Below, one piece after another: positions 23,813-34,175 of a stretch of 64,000 nt of DNA. The stretch is from Hyalella azteca (lineage: Eukaryota > Arthropoda > Malacostraca > Amphipoda > Hyalellidae). Every line of letters begins with the position of its first letter. Within the stretch, counting starts at the first letter, position 1. The translations under genes and the position numbers were made by a program. Under the pieces are notes generated by a model. The model made no database searches, was not told where the DNA came from, and saw only the letters and a program-made list of their open reading frames with translations. Location of the stretch: contig NW_025938138.1 in assembly GCF_000764305.2 (NCBI RefSeq), forward strand, positions 62,001-126,000, given 5' to 3'.

Positions 23813-24137
23813 ATAATAATAATAATAATAGTGGTTTCAGCGAAATTAGGCTGTCGCCGTAGGCCTGTCGCCTACGGCGACAGCCGTATATTATTAGGCC
23901 GTAGGCCTGTCGCCGATTCTTAACATCGCAGAACATTCACAGCATTTTGCGGTCTCGAACTCGCAACTCACTGCTACAATTCTGCTGTGCTTAACCGCCC
24001 GGCCTCATTGCCTCCCGGCCTGACCAGAAACTGGCGCACAGAGCTGGGATCTAACCCGCGCCTCTCTGCGCCAATTTTGGTACTCTGAACTTTAACCACT
24101 GGGCCCCCCTGCCCTAACCACTGGGCCACCCTGCCCA
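23813..24137 (-). mobile_element. tRNA-derived SINE, copy 3
   Basis: Reverse-oriented copy of the SINE at 5541. On the minus strand the head (with a duplicated box A segment near 24095-24135) leads through a degenerated box B (GGTTAGATCCC) and the body to an inverted tail pair around GGCCTACGGC, ending in an (ATT)n tail at 23813-23830. Confidence 0.8.
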
Positions 24138-24486
24138 CAAGATCTCCCTGAGCTATAAGCTTTCATTTACGGTGTTGGTTTCATTCGGTGCGCGCTCTCT
24201 CGGTCCTTGGGGTGGTATGTGAGGAAGAGTTGATTTTGGTAACGAGCTGCTTTATTCTGCATTTCTTTTTTTTTTGCAAATCTATGAATTATTTCTTCAA
24301 CCTTGGTCCCTGTTGAACATTATTTAATGTACACAATTCATAAAATATCCTTCTTTTCTGTATTTGAGGTTCTGTATTTCTTTTGTGTCTTCTGTGCGTC
24401 AATATTACTCAGTGACCAGTGACGGGGCAATCGGCCGTTAGTTGTTCCTGGACTTGAGTCTGAAATGCCTGTATAGCATTGGTATA

Positions 24487-24731
24487 CAGTGGGGGGAAAT
24501 AAATATTCGTACACTTGAAAAATCGTATTTTAATGTATGTAAGTACACAAACTTAACAGGAAAAGTGATTTAAATTATGTATAGAGACGCATAGTATTCA
24601 AAAATACTATCAAAAGAAATTAAATCTCAATGCATATACATAATTTAAATCACTTTTCCTGTTAAGTTTGTGTACTTACATACATTAAAATACGATTTTT
24701 CAAGTGTGCGAATATTTATTTCCCCCCACTG
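24487..24731. mobile_element. Near-perfect palindromic Tc1/mariner-type MITE
   Basis: The ends read CAGTGGGGGGAAATAAATAT on both strands, each flanked by TA (24485-24486 and 24732-24733), the Tc1/mariner target dinucleotide. The arms are over 100 bases long and nearly identical, leaving only a short central loop. There is no coding capacity. Confidence 0.88.
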
Positions 24732-25821
24732 TATATTCATGTATTGGTATTGTTTTCATTATACGAGGAAGTAGCTCAATTAAAGCACATGCTGGTCAGT
24801 TCCTGAACCAGGAATGTTATACAGCTATCGTCCTGCGACGCGCTAGCTAACCTGTATTGTGGGGACATCCAATTACGTTGCAAACAAGACTTGCAACATG
24901 CACCTCGTTCATGACTGATTACATTGATTGTAACCTCGTACGCAACGAGATTTGTGTGGGTTGCTTCGATGCGGTGCTTCAAAATAGTCCATTTTTCTAT
25001 AAGTTGGCTGAAGATATTTCCTTATACTACCGAACTGACATTGGGAATTTAAATTTTATTCTTACACGTAACTTGGCCCTGAGGCCAGTGGAGAAGAAAA
25101 TTCTCTTTTGAAAGTTCGAATTTTAGTACTGGAGTTCGCCGTGCCCAACAAGTCTCCACGTAACTTTGCATCTGTTCTTTCTTCACATTATCCAAAACCA
25201 CATGTTTGTTTCACGATAATAATTGATGATCCGTGAGTAATTATTTGTCTTCACCTCGCTACGAAGGACGTAAGGATCATTATTGTCAAAAATGCGAGCT
25301 AAGATCGGATCTCGGTCGCCATCCGGCCTCGTCTTGTTATCATAACTCTTATTGTCGCCCCGCTAGTAGCGGTGCTGGGCGGCCGCTGTCTGGCAGGCGG
25401 TCGGCTAGAGCCAGTAAGCTGGTAGACATAATTGCTTAATATTTTTCTAATATAAGAGAAAAAAAACGACTATTTACCGGGCAGTAGCGACCGTAGGAGT
25501 ATGTCAACCCTGAGCGGGAGGGACTCCCTGTGAGCTTATAGAGTAATTCAAGTCAGTCAGTAAAGAATTTTTATGGAGATCCTTTAGGACAGTAAAAGGA
25601 TACGCGGTCTTGAGGTGCTTATTAACTGGTTTCTGGAATCGATACAAAAAACATCTTTTGGAAAACAAATCTCTATCATAAACATTTATTCACATAAGAA
25701 ATAAATTGCCGAAAAAAAACTAACTAATAATCTATTCTCTCCAAATTACTGGCGGTTCGGCATCTTAGCTGACTCACAAATAGCGAATAATCGAGCTCGC
25801 ATGGGAAAACTGTGTCTTATA

Positions 25822-26983
25822 CAGGGTCCTTCAAAAAAAGTATCTGATTTCAATAGGCTTTTGCAAAACTCATACGACACATACAGAACAATTAATTTTA
25901 TTTGTGAATAGCTTATTTGATGCCATTTTATATCACTTAGTACACTTTACTTGGTTTTGAAAATTATGTTTAATAAATGATGTCCCCCATTATTAAGACA
26001 TTCACGAAGTCTTTCCCTGAAGTTGCCCATAGCTCTTCGTGTAACTTCCCTTGGAATGGCTGCCACTTCCTGCCTAATGGCATGTTTTAGTTCTTGCAGA
26101 TTTCTGGGACGATATTTGTACACTTCAGCCTTTAGGTAGCCCCACAGAAAGAGATCGCAAGGTGATAAGTCGGGTGACCGTGGGGGCTAGGAAATGTCTC
26201 CTCTTAAAGACACAAGACGTCCAGAAAACAACTCTCTTAACATTTCCATGGACCAAAAAAGTATCTGATTTCAATAGGCTTTTGCAAAACTCATACGACA
26301 CATACAGAACAATTAATTTTATTTGTGAATAGCTTATTTGATGCCATTTTATATCACTTAGTACACTTTACTTGGTTTTGAAAATTATGTTTAATAAATG
26401 ATGTCCCCCATTGTTAAGACATTCACGCTTTCCCTGAATTGCCCATAGCTCTTGGCAATGGCTGCCACTTCCTGCTTAATGGCATGTTTTAGTTCTTGCA
26501 GATTTCTGGGACGATATTTGTACACTTCAGCCTTTAGGTAGCCCCACAGAAAGAGATCGCAAGGTGATAAGTCGGGTGACCGTGGGGGCTAGGAAATGTC
26601 TCCTCTTAAAGACACAAGACGTCCAGAAAACAACTCTCTTAACATTTCCATGGACCGGCGAGCAGTGTGAGTCTTTCTGTGGGGCTACCTAAAGGCTGAA
26701 GTGTACAAATATCGTCCCAGAAATCTGCAAGAACTAAAACATGCCATTAAGCAGGAAGTGGCAGCCATTGCCAAGAGCTATGGGCAATTCAGGGAAAGCG
26801 TGAATGTCTTAACAATGGGGGACATCATTTATTAAACATAATTTTCAAAACCAAGTAAAGTGTACTAAGTGATATAAAATGGCATCAAATAAGCTATTCA
26901 CAAATAAAATTAATTGTTCTGTATGTGTCGTATGAGTTTTGCAAAAGCCTATTGAAATCAGATACTTTTTTTGAAGGACCCTG
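25822..26983. mobile_element. Composite mariner-type element with rearranged transposase 3' ends
   Basis: Terminal inverted repeats CAGGGTCCTTCAAAAAAAGT are flanked by TA on both sides (25820-25821, 26984-26985). Inside are two direct copies (25822-26250 and about 26253-26655) and one inverted copy (about 26665-26983) of the same segment. Each copy holds the 3' end of a transposase reading frame, so the element is a non-autonomous rearrangement rather than an intact transposon. Confidence 0.82.
25965..26200 (-). pseudogene. Mariner/Tc1-type transposase C-terminal fragment
   Basis: The minus strand encodes PPRSPDLSPCDLFLWGYLK followed by the tail of a DD(D/E) transposase. SPDLSP is the conserved region just before the last catalytic residue in mariner-like enzymes, and DLFLWGYLK follows it. 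An in-frame TAG stands just before this motif, where tryptophan is usual. Truncated copies recur at about 26405-26600 (minus) and 26680-26840 (plus) within the same composite element. Confidence 0.75.
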
Positions 26984-27236
26984 TAAGTCGGCTCAGAAGT
27001 GGTGCTGAACGTAGCGCTTTAACAGCCTTCACATGATGAGGCATCAGCCTCCACATAATAATTCATCAGACTGTGATACGCATAGGGACTGGCAGATAAT
27101 ATCTTTTTGAAGAAAAGGAATTAGGTCGCTAATTTTAATATCAGTGTGCCAAAATTTCATTCGTTATTACTATTGCTTTGAAAAGTATACGACTTCTATG
27201 TTAACGCTGTCCGATTTCACATCAAGAACTGGAATA

Positions 27237-29394
27237 TGTCGTGCTGAAATCGCAGAATTGCTGACTCTATGAAATCAGCAGCCAGTTTGCCGTTTCTGTA
27301 GAATCAGCATTTCGTTGCTGATTCCGCGGAGTAGGCAACGATTTGCTGAAAATGTGGAACTCGTTTCGACCACTGCTGATTCCTTGGATTCAGTAGCATA
27401 TTCCGTGGGATTGGCAAGCTATGTTTTTACTGTATTTCGGCCTTTTTATCAGTTATAAATGTTCTCGCATAACCGACTATTGGAGCTGTTGATTGCTTGT
27501 GATTGTACATTTTAGATCAGTGCCCGCGAAGACAGCATTATGGAAGCGGATGCAGCAAACCATCGGGCTCGATTTCAAGAAAAAGTGGCCTTCGAAAAGC
27601 TTTCTAGATACAAAGTGCCTAGTCGAGAAGAATACGGCTCAATGCTTGCAACCTTGTGTGGCAGTGAAAGATCCAAATCCTTCTACTATCTTCGGGAGAA
27701 ATTTGCTGTCGTCCAAGTTGGCGGTGTCATGAAAATCGTCAAGGTGAGCCTATTTCTTTCTCTTGTTCGCTCACAAATTTTAGTCATCGATCGCTGTTGT
27801 CGTTGTCATCATCATCAAAAACAAGATTTTCAAGTGAAATATTAACATTGGCGTCGTCGTGAACGTGTTTCACACAACAACCTAGCCTAACCTAACCTTA
27901 CCACCGAAGCACACACAAACGCACACGGGACAACAGCAACAACACCATCATCCTGAACAAAATCAGTTTCATTATCTCTGTTAACTTTTTATTGTTTCAG
28001 AGGCGAAAAAATGAAGCTGATCCACTTCAATACCTTGCCGTTCGGGACGAGCTCTTCGACATAATCTACGAAGCTCACGTGTCGACTGGTCACGGCGGTG
28101 AAAGGAAAACCAAAAGATTTCTTGATGCCAAATACGCAAACGTACCAATGAAGATAGTGACCCTCTTTTTGGCTGCATGCGAGGCATGTCAGAGAAAGAA
28201 GCCCTTGCCGAAACCATACCACGTGGACAGATGGCCTACAATTCGCGTAGTGCCAGAGGAACAGCTCGCCGCACAGACACCTGCAGAACACGTCCCCGTT
28301 TGAGATTTTGTTCGCACAGAAACCAAGACTAGGATTGTAGGAAACGGTCTTACCTGCAGGCGTTCTCGCACACATAACAGAGGAACAACTTAAGGCAGGC
28401 GACTCTCAGGGAGATCCATGAAATGGAGGCTGCTGAGGAACAAGCTGAAGTTTCTGAGGAAGAAGATGTCGCTGCCGGGGAACAAGATCAGGCTGATGAA
28501 ACTGAAGAAAGAGCAATAGGAATATCAGATGCTTTCTCAAAGCACATCAAGACGAAAAGGGCGTGCCGTGACAAGGCTGCGAGCGGGCAAGCAAAGAGCA
28601 GGAAAAAAAAATACTTGAAGCGAGCAACGCTATCCAGCATCCTCTTGCTGTGGGAGACTGCGTCTTATTCCTGGCTTCCAAATTCGATCGTGGACGACTA
28701 GACTGTAGAAATATTCCTGGTGTAGTTTACGACATTACTACCAGCGTATGGTACAAAGTTTCAACAAAACATGAAATGATCGAGGCAGCTTGCTCCAGAT
28801 ATCAGCTAGAGAAGGCAGATAGTCAGCTGATCAGCCTATCAGAAACGAGCAACATTATGCAGCCATTTCGCTATATTGCATCCCTTCAGTCTGCCACTGA
28901 GGGATAAGGATTTGCAAGTGTTCTTGCACAACAAAGTGAGATTCTGGGCGCTGTGCGTGCAGGAAGAGCGGCGCGTTGTGCCACTCCCATTGCCATCCTA
29001 GGAATGGCAAATGTAGGAACAAAAAATTACAAAAAGAACTCGTCTTTTAGGATTCATGACTGTACTGCGATTCGTTTGTGTGTACTGATTTCTCTGGTTA
29101 TTAAATCTAAAGCGAATTCGCTCGACATTGTTTGTTCTATTCTGACTATCATCTCCAAAAAATAAAAATAGCAGAAATTTATAACTAAGGCCGAAATACA
29201 GTAATAACATAGCTTGCCGGCTCCGTGGAATCGGCTGCCGATTCCACGGAATCAGCACTGGTCGACACGAGTTCCACATTTTCAGCAAATCGTTGACTAT
29301 TCCACGGAATCGGCAACGAAACGCTGATTCTACAGAATGGACAAACTGGCTGCTGATTGCTTAGAATCGTCATATCTGCGATTTCGGCATGACA
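27237..29394 (+). mobile_element. Ginger-like DNA transposon with long TIRs and 4-bp target duplication
   Basis: Inverted repeats of about 215 bases (27237-27451 and about 29190-29394) bound a 2.16-kb element. The ends read TGTCG and, on the other strand, TGTCA, matching the TGTNR terminus reported for Ginger elements. The flanks carry a perfect 4-base duplication AATA (27233-27236 and 29395-29398), also the Ginger size. The TIRs contain internal GATTCCRYGGAAT-like subrepeats. The inside encodes integrase-derived segments (separate entry). It inserted in the intron between the common BTB exons and the zinc-finger exons. Confidence 0.82.
27540..28907 (+). pseudogene. Integrase-derived transposase of the Ginger-like element, core deleted
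   Basis: Three pieces are visible. (1) 27540-27743 encodes the N-terminal part up to VGGVMKIVK and ends at a GTGAGC donor. (2) After a TTGTTTCAG acceptor, 28001-28303 encodes an integrase zinc-binding (H2C2) domain with the motif HVSTGHGGERK...CEACQRKK. (3) 28620-28907 in shifted frames encodes a C-terminal domain resembling KRBA2/GIN-type proteins (VGDCVLFLASKFDRGR, RNIPGVVYD). The DDE catalytic core normally found between pieces 2 and 3 is missing; only about 120 bases separate 28303 from the next segment. The gene is therefore dead, or at most a zinc-binding remnant. Confidence 0.75.
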
Positions 29395-30016
29395 AATATA
29401 AAAAAGGTCTTTAATATTAATGCTAAAACATTGATATATCACAACAATCGTATCTCATTTGTGAGTGATGATACGACAACCTACTCACTGATGAATGTCG
29501 TATTAGCCTACCCAGCGAGGGCTCACTGCGCCGGGCGCTCGTTTAGTATCACCTTATGCATGTTAATTTAGAATTTCGTAGGGTGTATTGATGTAGTATT
29601 ACATAAGGCGTATTACTGGTTGGTTGATTACGTTTTCCTGTTTTAATTACGTAGCATCATGATATTGTGAGTGTGTAATGATTTCCTGCCAATAGCACGA
29701 GAGGATATGGGGTAACTTGTCATGTTTTGTAGGGAAACGCGCGCTGTTTTTTGTAAATGGATTTAGCGGCTCATTATGCGAGTAAATAGTGAACTAGAGA
29801 ATGCTTCAAGATACATTATTACTAATTATTAAAATGAATTTTCTTTATTGATCGAATTTATGTTCTTCGGGATCAGGAAGTTGGTGTGAGAAATCCGTAC
29901 ACGCATAATTATTTTAAATTCGAACATTTTTGTTCCCATCAGAAAAGTTTAATTTGCAACAATATTGAAAGTGATACTGCGAAGCTAGTAGATTTACAGA
30001 ATTTTTGTTGCACTAG

Positions 30017-30403
30017 GTGCAGGAAGAGCCATCACGGCTCTCTCGTGGGGCGCCAAGATCGTCGACGACTGCGCGAACTCTTCTCTACTCGAACTTGACG
30101 CGAGACTCGGCGATTGATTTTTGGAACCAAAAGGACTCCATTATTGTGTTCGACGACTCGTCGAGACCGCTGCCTCGGTTTGAAGAGTTGAACCTCGAGC
30201 AGCACGTTACCAACGAAAAGTTTTACCAATGTCCGGTGTGCCGGAAAATTCTCACCGAGAAATATTCGTTCCGGCGTCATTATATGATCCACTCAAGGGA
30301 GAAGCCCTACGCCTGCCCCCACTGCCACTACCGCACCATCCAGTCCAGCGACCTCCGCGTCCATATGTCGCGCCGCCATCTTGCAAAAGATGGCTCGGCT
30401 TGA
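30017..30403 (+). CDS. BTB zinc-finger gene, alternative terminal exon A (two C2H2 fingers)
   Basis: After a GTTGCACTAG acceptor (30016; an alternative AG at 30022 keeps the same phase) an open phase-0 frame of 128 residues runs to TGA 30401-30403. A polar leader precedes two C2H2 fingers: YQCPVC...HYMIH (C-x2-C-x12-H-x3-H) and YACPHC...HMSRRH (x4 between histidines), joined by a short REKP-type linker. This two-finger layout is characteristic of lola alternative ends. Spliced to common exon 4 it would give a protein of about 468 residues with its own DNA specificity. Confidence 0.82.
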   Translation: MQEEPSRLSRGAPRSSTTARTLLYSNLTRDSAIDFWNQKDSIIVFDDSSRPLPRFEELNLEQHVTNEKFYQCPVCRKILTEKYSFRRHYMIHSREKPYACPHCHYRTIQSSDLRVHMSRRHLAKDGSA

Positions 30404-30604
30404 ACTGTGTTTGCAATGGAGGCAGAAGTGCTGTAATATTTTGTATTATTTCCGTCACGACGGTTAGTTATGTACCTATGGAATATTTGTAGTCGCCATA
30501 TTAATTGATGTTATTGCAAATTTCCCCCTCAGGGGGGACTTCTGACGGGTGTCTGTGCTCGTCAGAAGTCTATGGGATTTCGCGCTCCTAGGGGGATTGT
30601 TCCT

Positions 30605-31125
30605 ACTCGAAGCACTCGACCTGCCGTCGCTGGAACTAACTGAAGGAGTGTACAAGTGTCCAGTGTGTCTGACACACATCAAACACTTGCATCACTTCAA
30701 GCGACACTACAAGATACACAGAGAGACCCGACCCCACGGTTGTCCATGTTGTCCTTATCGGTCATGGAGAAAGACAAGCGTGCGTGCACATCTGCTAAGG
30801 AAACATGGCGTGCAGCTTACGTAGTTTCTACGTCTTTATGAGGTGTATAAGATGAATCGCTGTCAGCCTGGTGCTGAGCCTCATCCTCTTCCGGAGATTC
30901 TTCAAGACAATATAACGGAAACTACCGAGTTTTTCTTACCATAAACTCCTCGCAAATGGATGTTCGATTATAATTATGCGTCGGTTATTCGGGACACGTA
31001 TTTAAAAGTTTTGTTTATTATTTCATTTAGGAGTGTGCTTGTAGCGATTCAAATTACAGGGTTATTGGATGGTAATGACATACATATTCAAGCTAAATGT
31101 TACCACCACCAATCGTTAAATAGAG
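30605..31125 (+). pseudogene. Truncated copy of zinc-finger exon D (copy B)
   Basis: Encodes both fingers of exon D nearly identically (KCPVCLTHIK...HYKIH, CPCCPYRSW...HLLRKH), with a few substitutions such as P for S in the linker and a stop at the same place. It starts abruptly at CTCGAAGCACTCGACC and lacks the upstream half and any phase-0 acceptor. The downstream non-coding sequence also matches 37150-37437. It is embedded between two copies of the tail of exon A (see repeat entry), so it looks like an inserted duplicate fragment. Confidence 0.7.
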
Positions 31126-31127
31126 AT

Positions 31128-31290
31128 ATGTCGCGCCGCCATCTTGCAAAAGATGGCTCGGCTTGAACTGCAGTGTTTGCAATGGAGGCAGAAGTCCTGT
31201 AATATTTTGTATTATTTCCGTCACGACGGTTTGTTATGCACCTATGAAATATTTGTAGTCGCCATATTAATTGAAGTTATTGCACATTTC
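31128..31290 (+). repeat. Duplicate of exon A 3' tail and flank
   Basis: The segment matching 30365-30525 (starting ATGTCGCGCCGCCATCTTGC) recurs here in direct orientation with few changes. The two copies flank the inserted fragment of exon D. The encoded piece (MSRRHLAKDGSA and stop) lacks the rest of the fingers and is not a functional exon. Confidence 0.8.
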
Positions 31291-32367
31291 TGTTAACGCT
31301 ATATCAAATTGCGATGTCTGCATTGACTCCAGATGCTCATCGTCACTCTTACAACAACTCAAACTTTACTCTATCATTAGCAGTAACTTTAATCGCTGGT
31401 TTCGCCCAGGGTTTTGGCACCAGCCGCTGGCAGGATTGCTAGACAAAACGCTTGTTCTTCCCTCAATTAGCGTGGCCGATTGCCTTGTTCGTATTTCTAA
31501 TGATGGCGCATAACAGTGTACCCTCAATGTTTAATGACTGTTTTGAAAGATGTTTAAGAAGTTACCCAGGCTCATACTAATGTCGACGCATACTGGGCCC
31601 GGCCATATTTCTGTTCGGACACGGCGATCCATCGTGGCCTGGGACTGCTACGTCCGAAACTAATACCAAGGATAACAAAGACGTTCTGTGCTTGGTTCGT
31701 AGCTTTGCCATGCCTGTCGAAGGCGTTCTGCTGCTTCTTGGATTATCGATAGCGCCCAATCGCTGTATAATTCGCAATATTAGCTATGAGTGCAGCCCTT
31801 GCTTTAGGTCGTCTTTGCATTTATGCGATACAATCACCATGGCAAGATGGTGAAGGTGAAACTCGCCCGATTTGTTTTCAGTGAAGGTTATGCAGATTTG
31901 TTCTGCAGTAATGCATCGCTTTAACGGAGACGTGGAATAAGCTTGACCGGCTGCTGGTGGGAAACGCGATCGTTCTCTTTGTGGGTCGGGAGATATCGGA
32001 GTAAAGTGTTCACTCATTTCTATATGCACTATTTTAATTTATTTGCTATTGTTTCGTTAATGTCATTTTCTCGAGTGATGCATGTTGAATGAGCTTCGCT
32101 TTCCAGTACGATACATGATTAGATATCTAATTTACGTTCTTTACTTCTTCGTATGAAAATATTTACAAAAATGACATTTGAATAAAGCTGTTTCGAAGGG
32201 TATGCTGCAGTCAATCCATGACCACGTTTTCCATAAGCGTTATTCATGAGTTGAGATAAATCTGTTTTTTTTTGGTAATACGTTTATATTTGCTGAATAC
32301 ATGTGGTACGAAGAGAGTATAAGTGCGGAGGTTAAGAAGTAACAGACTGTCCATGTTCTTACCGCAG

Positions 32368-32817
32368 ACGGCAAGAAGTAGCGACACCGCTCAGCTCCCT
32401 AGCGTCTCACACTTGACTACTCCCATGGAATATGCTTCTGCTCCCGACATATTGGCCATGCCCAACTTCTGTACGCCAGAAACCGCAAGAAAGTCTGATA
32501 AGCATGAACTTGAGGCAAATAATTCGAAGACCCCGGGTAAGTTTTCGAGTTCATCAGACGTGCTGTCATTCGACCTCCTGGACTTCTTGAGTCTGAAGCA
32601 GGGTACGGGGTATCAATGCCCGCTGTGTGAGCTCTGGTGTCGGGACAAAACCGTCTTCAGGATACACTACCGGGTCCACTCCGGCGAGAAGCCCTTCCCC
32701 TGCTTCATCTGCGCCTATAGGACCAGCCAAAAGTCGAACCTCAACGTTCACTTGAAAACTCACAAAGATCTCATCGCCCACTCTACGTTCCGCGAAAATA
32801 AAGGCCCAGAGCAGTGA
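32368..32817 (+). CDS. BTB zinc-finger gene, alternative terminal exon C (two C2H2 fingers)
   Basis: A pyrimidine-rich acceptor (TGTTCTTACCGCAG ending 32367) opens a phase-0 frame of 149 residues ending at TGA 32815-32817. A Ser/Thr-rich leader of about 85 residues precedes two C2H2 fingers, YQCPLC...HYRVH and FPCFIC...HLKTH, joined by the canonical SGEKP linker. Spliced to common exon 4 this gives about 489 residues. The upstream AG at 32345 is out of phase. The last 113 bases or so of the exon are tandemly duplicated downstream. Confidence 0.82.
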   Translation, partial: TARSSDTAQLPSVSHLTTPMEYASAPDILAMPNFCTPETARKSDKHELEANNSKTPGKFSSSSDVLSFDLLDFLSLKQGTGYQCPLCELWCRDKTVFRIHYRVHSGEKPFPCFICAYRTSQKSNLNVHLKTHKDLIAHSTFRENKGPEQ

Positions 32818-32945
32818 TTTACGTCAAACCGAGGACCAGCCAAAAGTCAAACCTCAACGTTCACTTGAAAACTCACAAAGATCTCATCGCCCACTCTACG
32901 TTCCGCGAAAATAAAGGCCCAGAGCAGCGATTTACGTCAAACCGA
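32721..32945 (+). repeat. 113-bp tandem duplication of exon C 3' end
   Basis: The sequence from GACCAGCCAAAAGTC to TTTACGTCAAACCGA (32721-32828) repeats immediately (about 32834-32945). The second copy reads AGCAGCGATTT where the first reads AGCAGTGATTT, so the stop codon TGA is CGA in copy 2. Copy 2 is outside the reading frame of the first unless the stop is lost. Confidence 0.9.
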
Positions 32946-33242
32946 ACATAAGTTACTTAAGTTTTATCGATTATTTCATCGATTGCAAAATGTAGGCGAA
33001 AGGACTCGCTCGTCATATTTCTGCCCAAGGCACATTTTACTAAATCCCCTAAGTTCGAATATGATTGTGGGAGTGAATTCAATGAATGTCAAGTGTGAAA
33101 TTTGTTCTGAGATTTTTGGAAGACATACGTGCAAGCGCTCGCAAACGTGTATCTTCGTAAAAGTAGATTCTGTCCTTTGATCCTTAATTAGGATTTATTT
33201 GGGACGTAGCAGTCCCAGGCCACGATGGATCGCCGCCCCTGA

Positions 33243-33434
33243 TTATCGAGCTTCAGCCCTCATTTGGGCCACCTGATGCACGATGCTGTTGCTTGCTTCT
33301 CGCCGCTGGTAGTGTTGCAGGGGAGGTCGATCTGGGATTGTGCCAAGGAACACGTCCAGTTGTCTCTTGAAGGTCTCCAGGGTAAACTCCCCCTCTCTTA
33401 GATCCAATGGTAGGACGTTTTCGACAGATCGCAT
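33243..33434 (-). pseudogene. LINE reverse-transcriptase C-terminal scrap
   Basis: The minus strand encodes PLDLREGEFTLETFKRQLDV followed by FLGTIPDRP, wording typical of the extreme C-terminus of CR1-like non-LTR retrotransposon ORF2 proteins. Only about 60 residues remain. Assigned from motif resemblance only. Confidence 0.4.
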
Positions 33435-33630
33435 GGTATATACTGCATATTACAGAACGTGTGGTAGTATATACTGCATATTACAGGACGTGTGGTATAG
33501 ACTGCATATTACAGAACGTGTGGTATATACTGCATATTACAGAACGTGTGGTAGTATATACTGCATATTACAGGACGTGTGGTATAGACTGCATATTACA
33601 GAACGTGTGGTAGTATATACTGCAACTTGT
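33430..33630. repeat. Minisatellite, about 30-35-bp unit
   Basis: Six to seven direct copies of a unit containing CATATTACAGAACGTGTGGT followed by AGTATATACTG. Alternating variants have GACGTGTGGTATAGACTG. Part of the array reappears directly after the N at 35830. Confidence 0.9.
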
Positions 33631-34175
33631 TTCTGAGATGCCGATCGGGTTGAAGAAGACGCGCTAGAGCACCGGTGCTCCTGCGCCGCTAATTATAATT
33701 CATTCAACGATCTCTCATGTTTTGAAAATATTTATTCGTAAGTAATAAACACTTGATTAATATACGGTATGTATTTCTTTATTACTTCCCAAATCACACA
33801 TGCATTGTTTCTAAGCAATAGGTTTACAATTGTTATCAGAGAAGCGTTCCAAAAGTTACTATTTCTTAAGTTTTGTAACCTAAGCTTATTGATGTCAGTT
33901 CTATGAGGTTGCGGCACTTAACCCTCTACCGCCGTATGTCGCTCTCCGGGAACATAACTTTCAACTTAAATTATGCGTAGACTATTGAGTCTAGCAACCT
34001 GAGGACGTTTGTACGTAAAAGAAAACATTTTGAAATTGTCGTACGTGGCGGCAACAATCTGTGCAAGTCATTTTGAACCTATTCTTTTTGGGAAGTAGGG
34101 GAAGTATGTTGTGACAATATTGCTCCGGTTACTCATGTCAGGCGGTACAGGGTTAAAACGTTCTTGAACTCCCCA
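33582..34175. repeat. Segment duplicated at 35831-36923 (copy 1)
   Basis: Non-coding sequence starting in the minisatellite and running through GATGCCGATCGGGTTGAAG, CCGCCGTATGTCGCTCTCCG and GGCGGTACAGGGTTAAAACG. It is matched closely by the block after the N at 35830, except that the second copy has an extra segment near 36130-36550 and an internal repeat of about 70 bases. No gene is evident. Confidence 0.85.

Noticed and set aside
24857..25111. 84-residue frame with several cysteines
   Set aside because: No recognised spacing of a zinc-binding domain and no splice support.
33025..33180. Possible extra zinc-finger exon (KCEICSEIF...HTC)
   Set aside because: Only one partial Cys/His pattern, wrong spacing, and no phase-0 acceptor, unlike the intact terminal exons.
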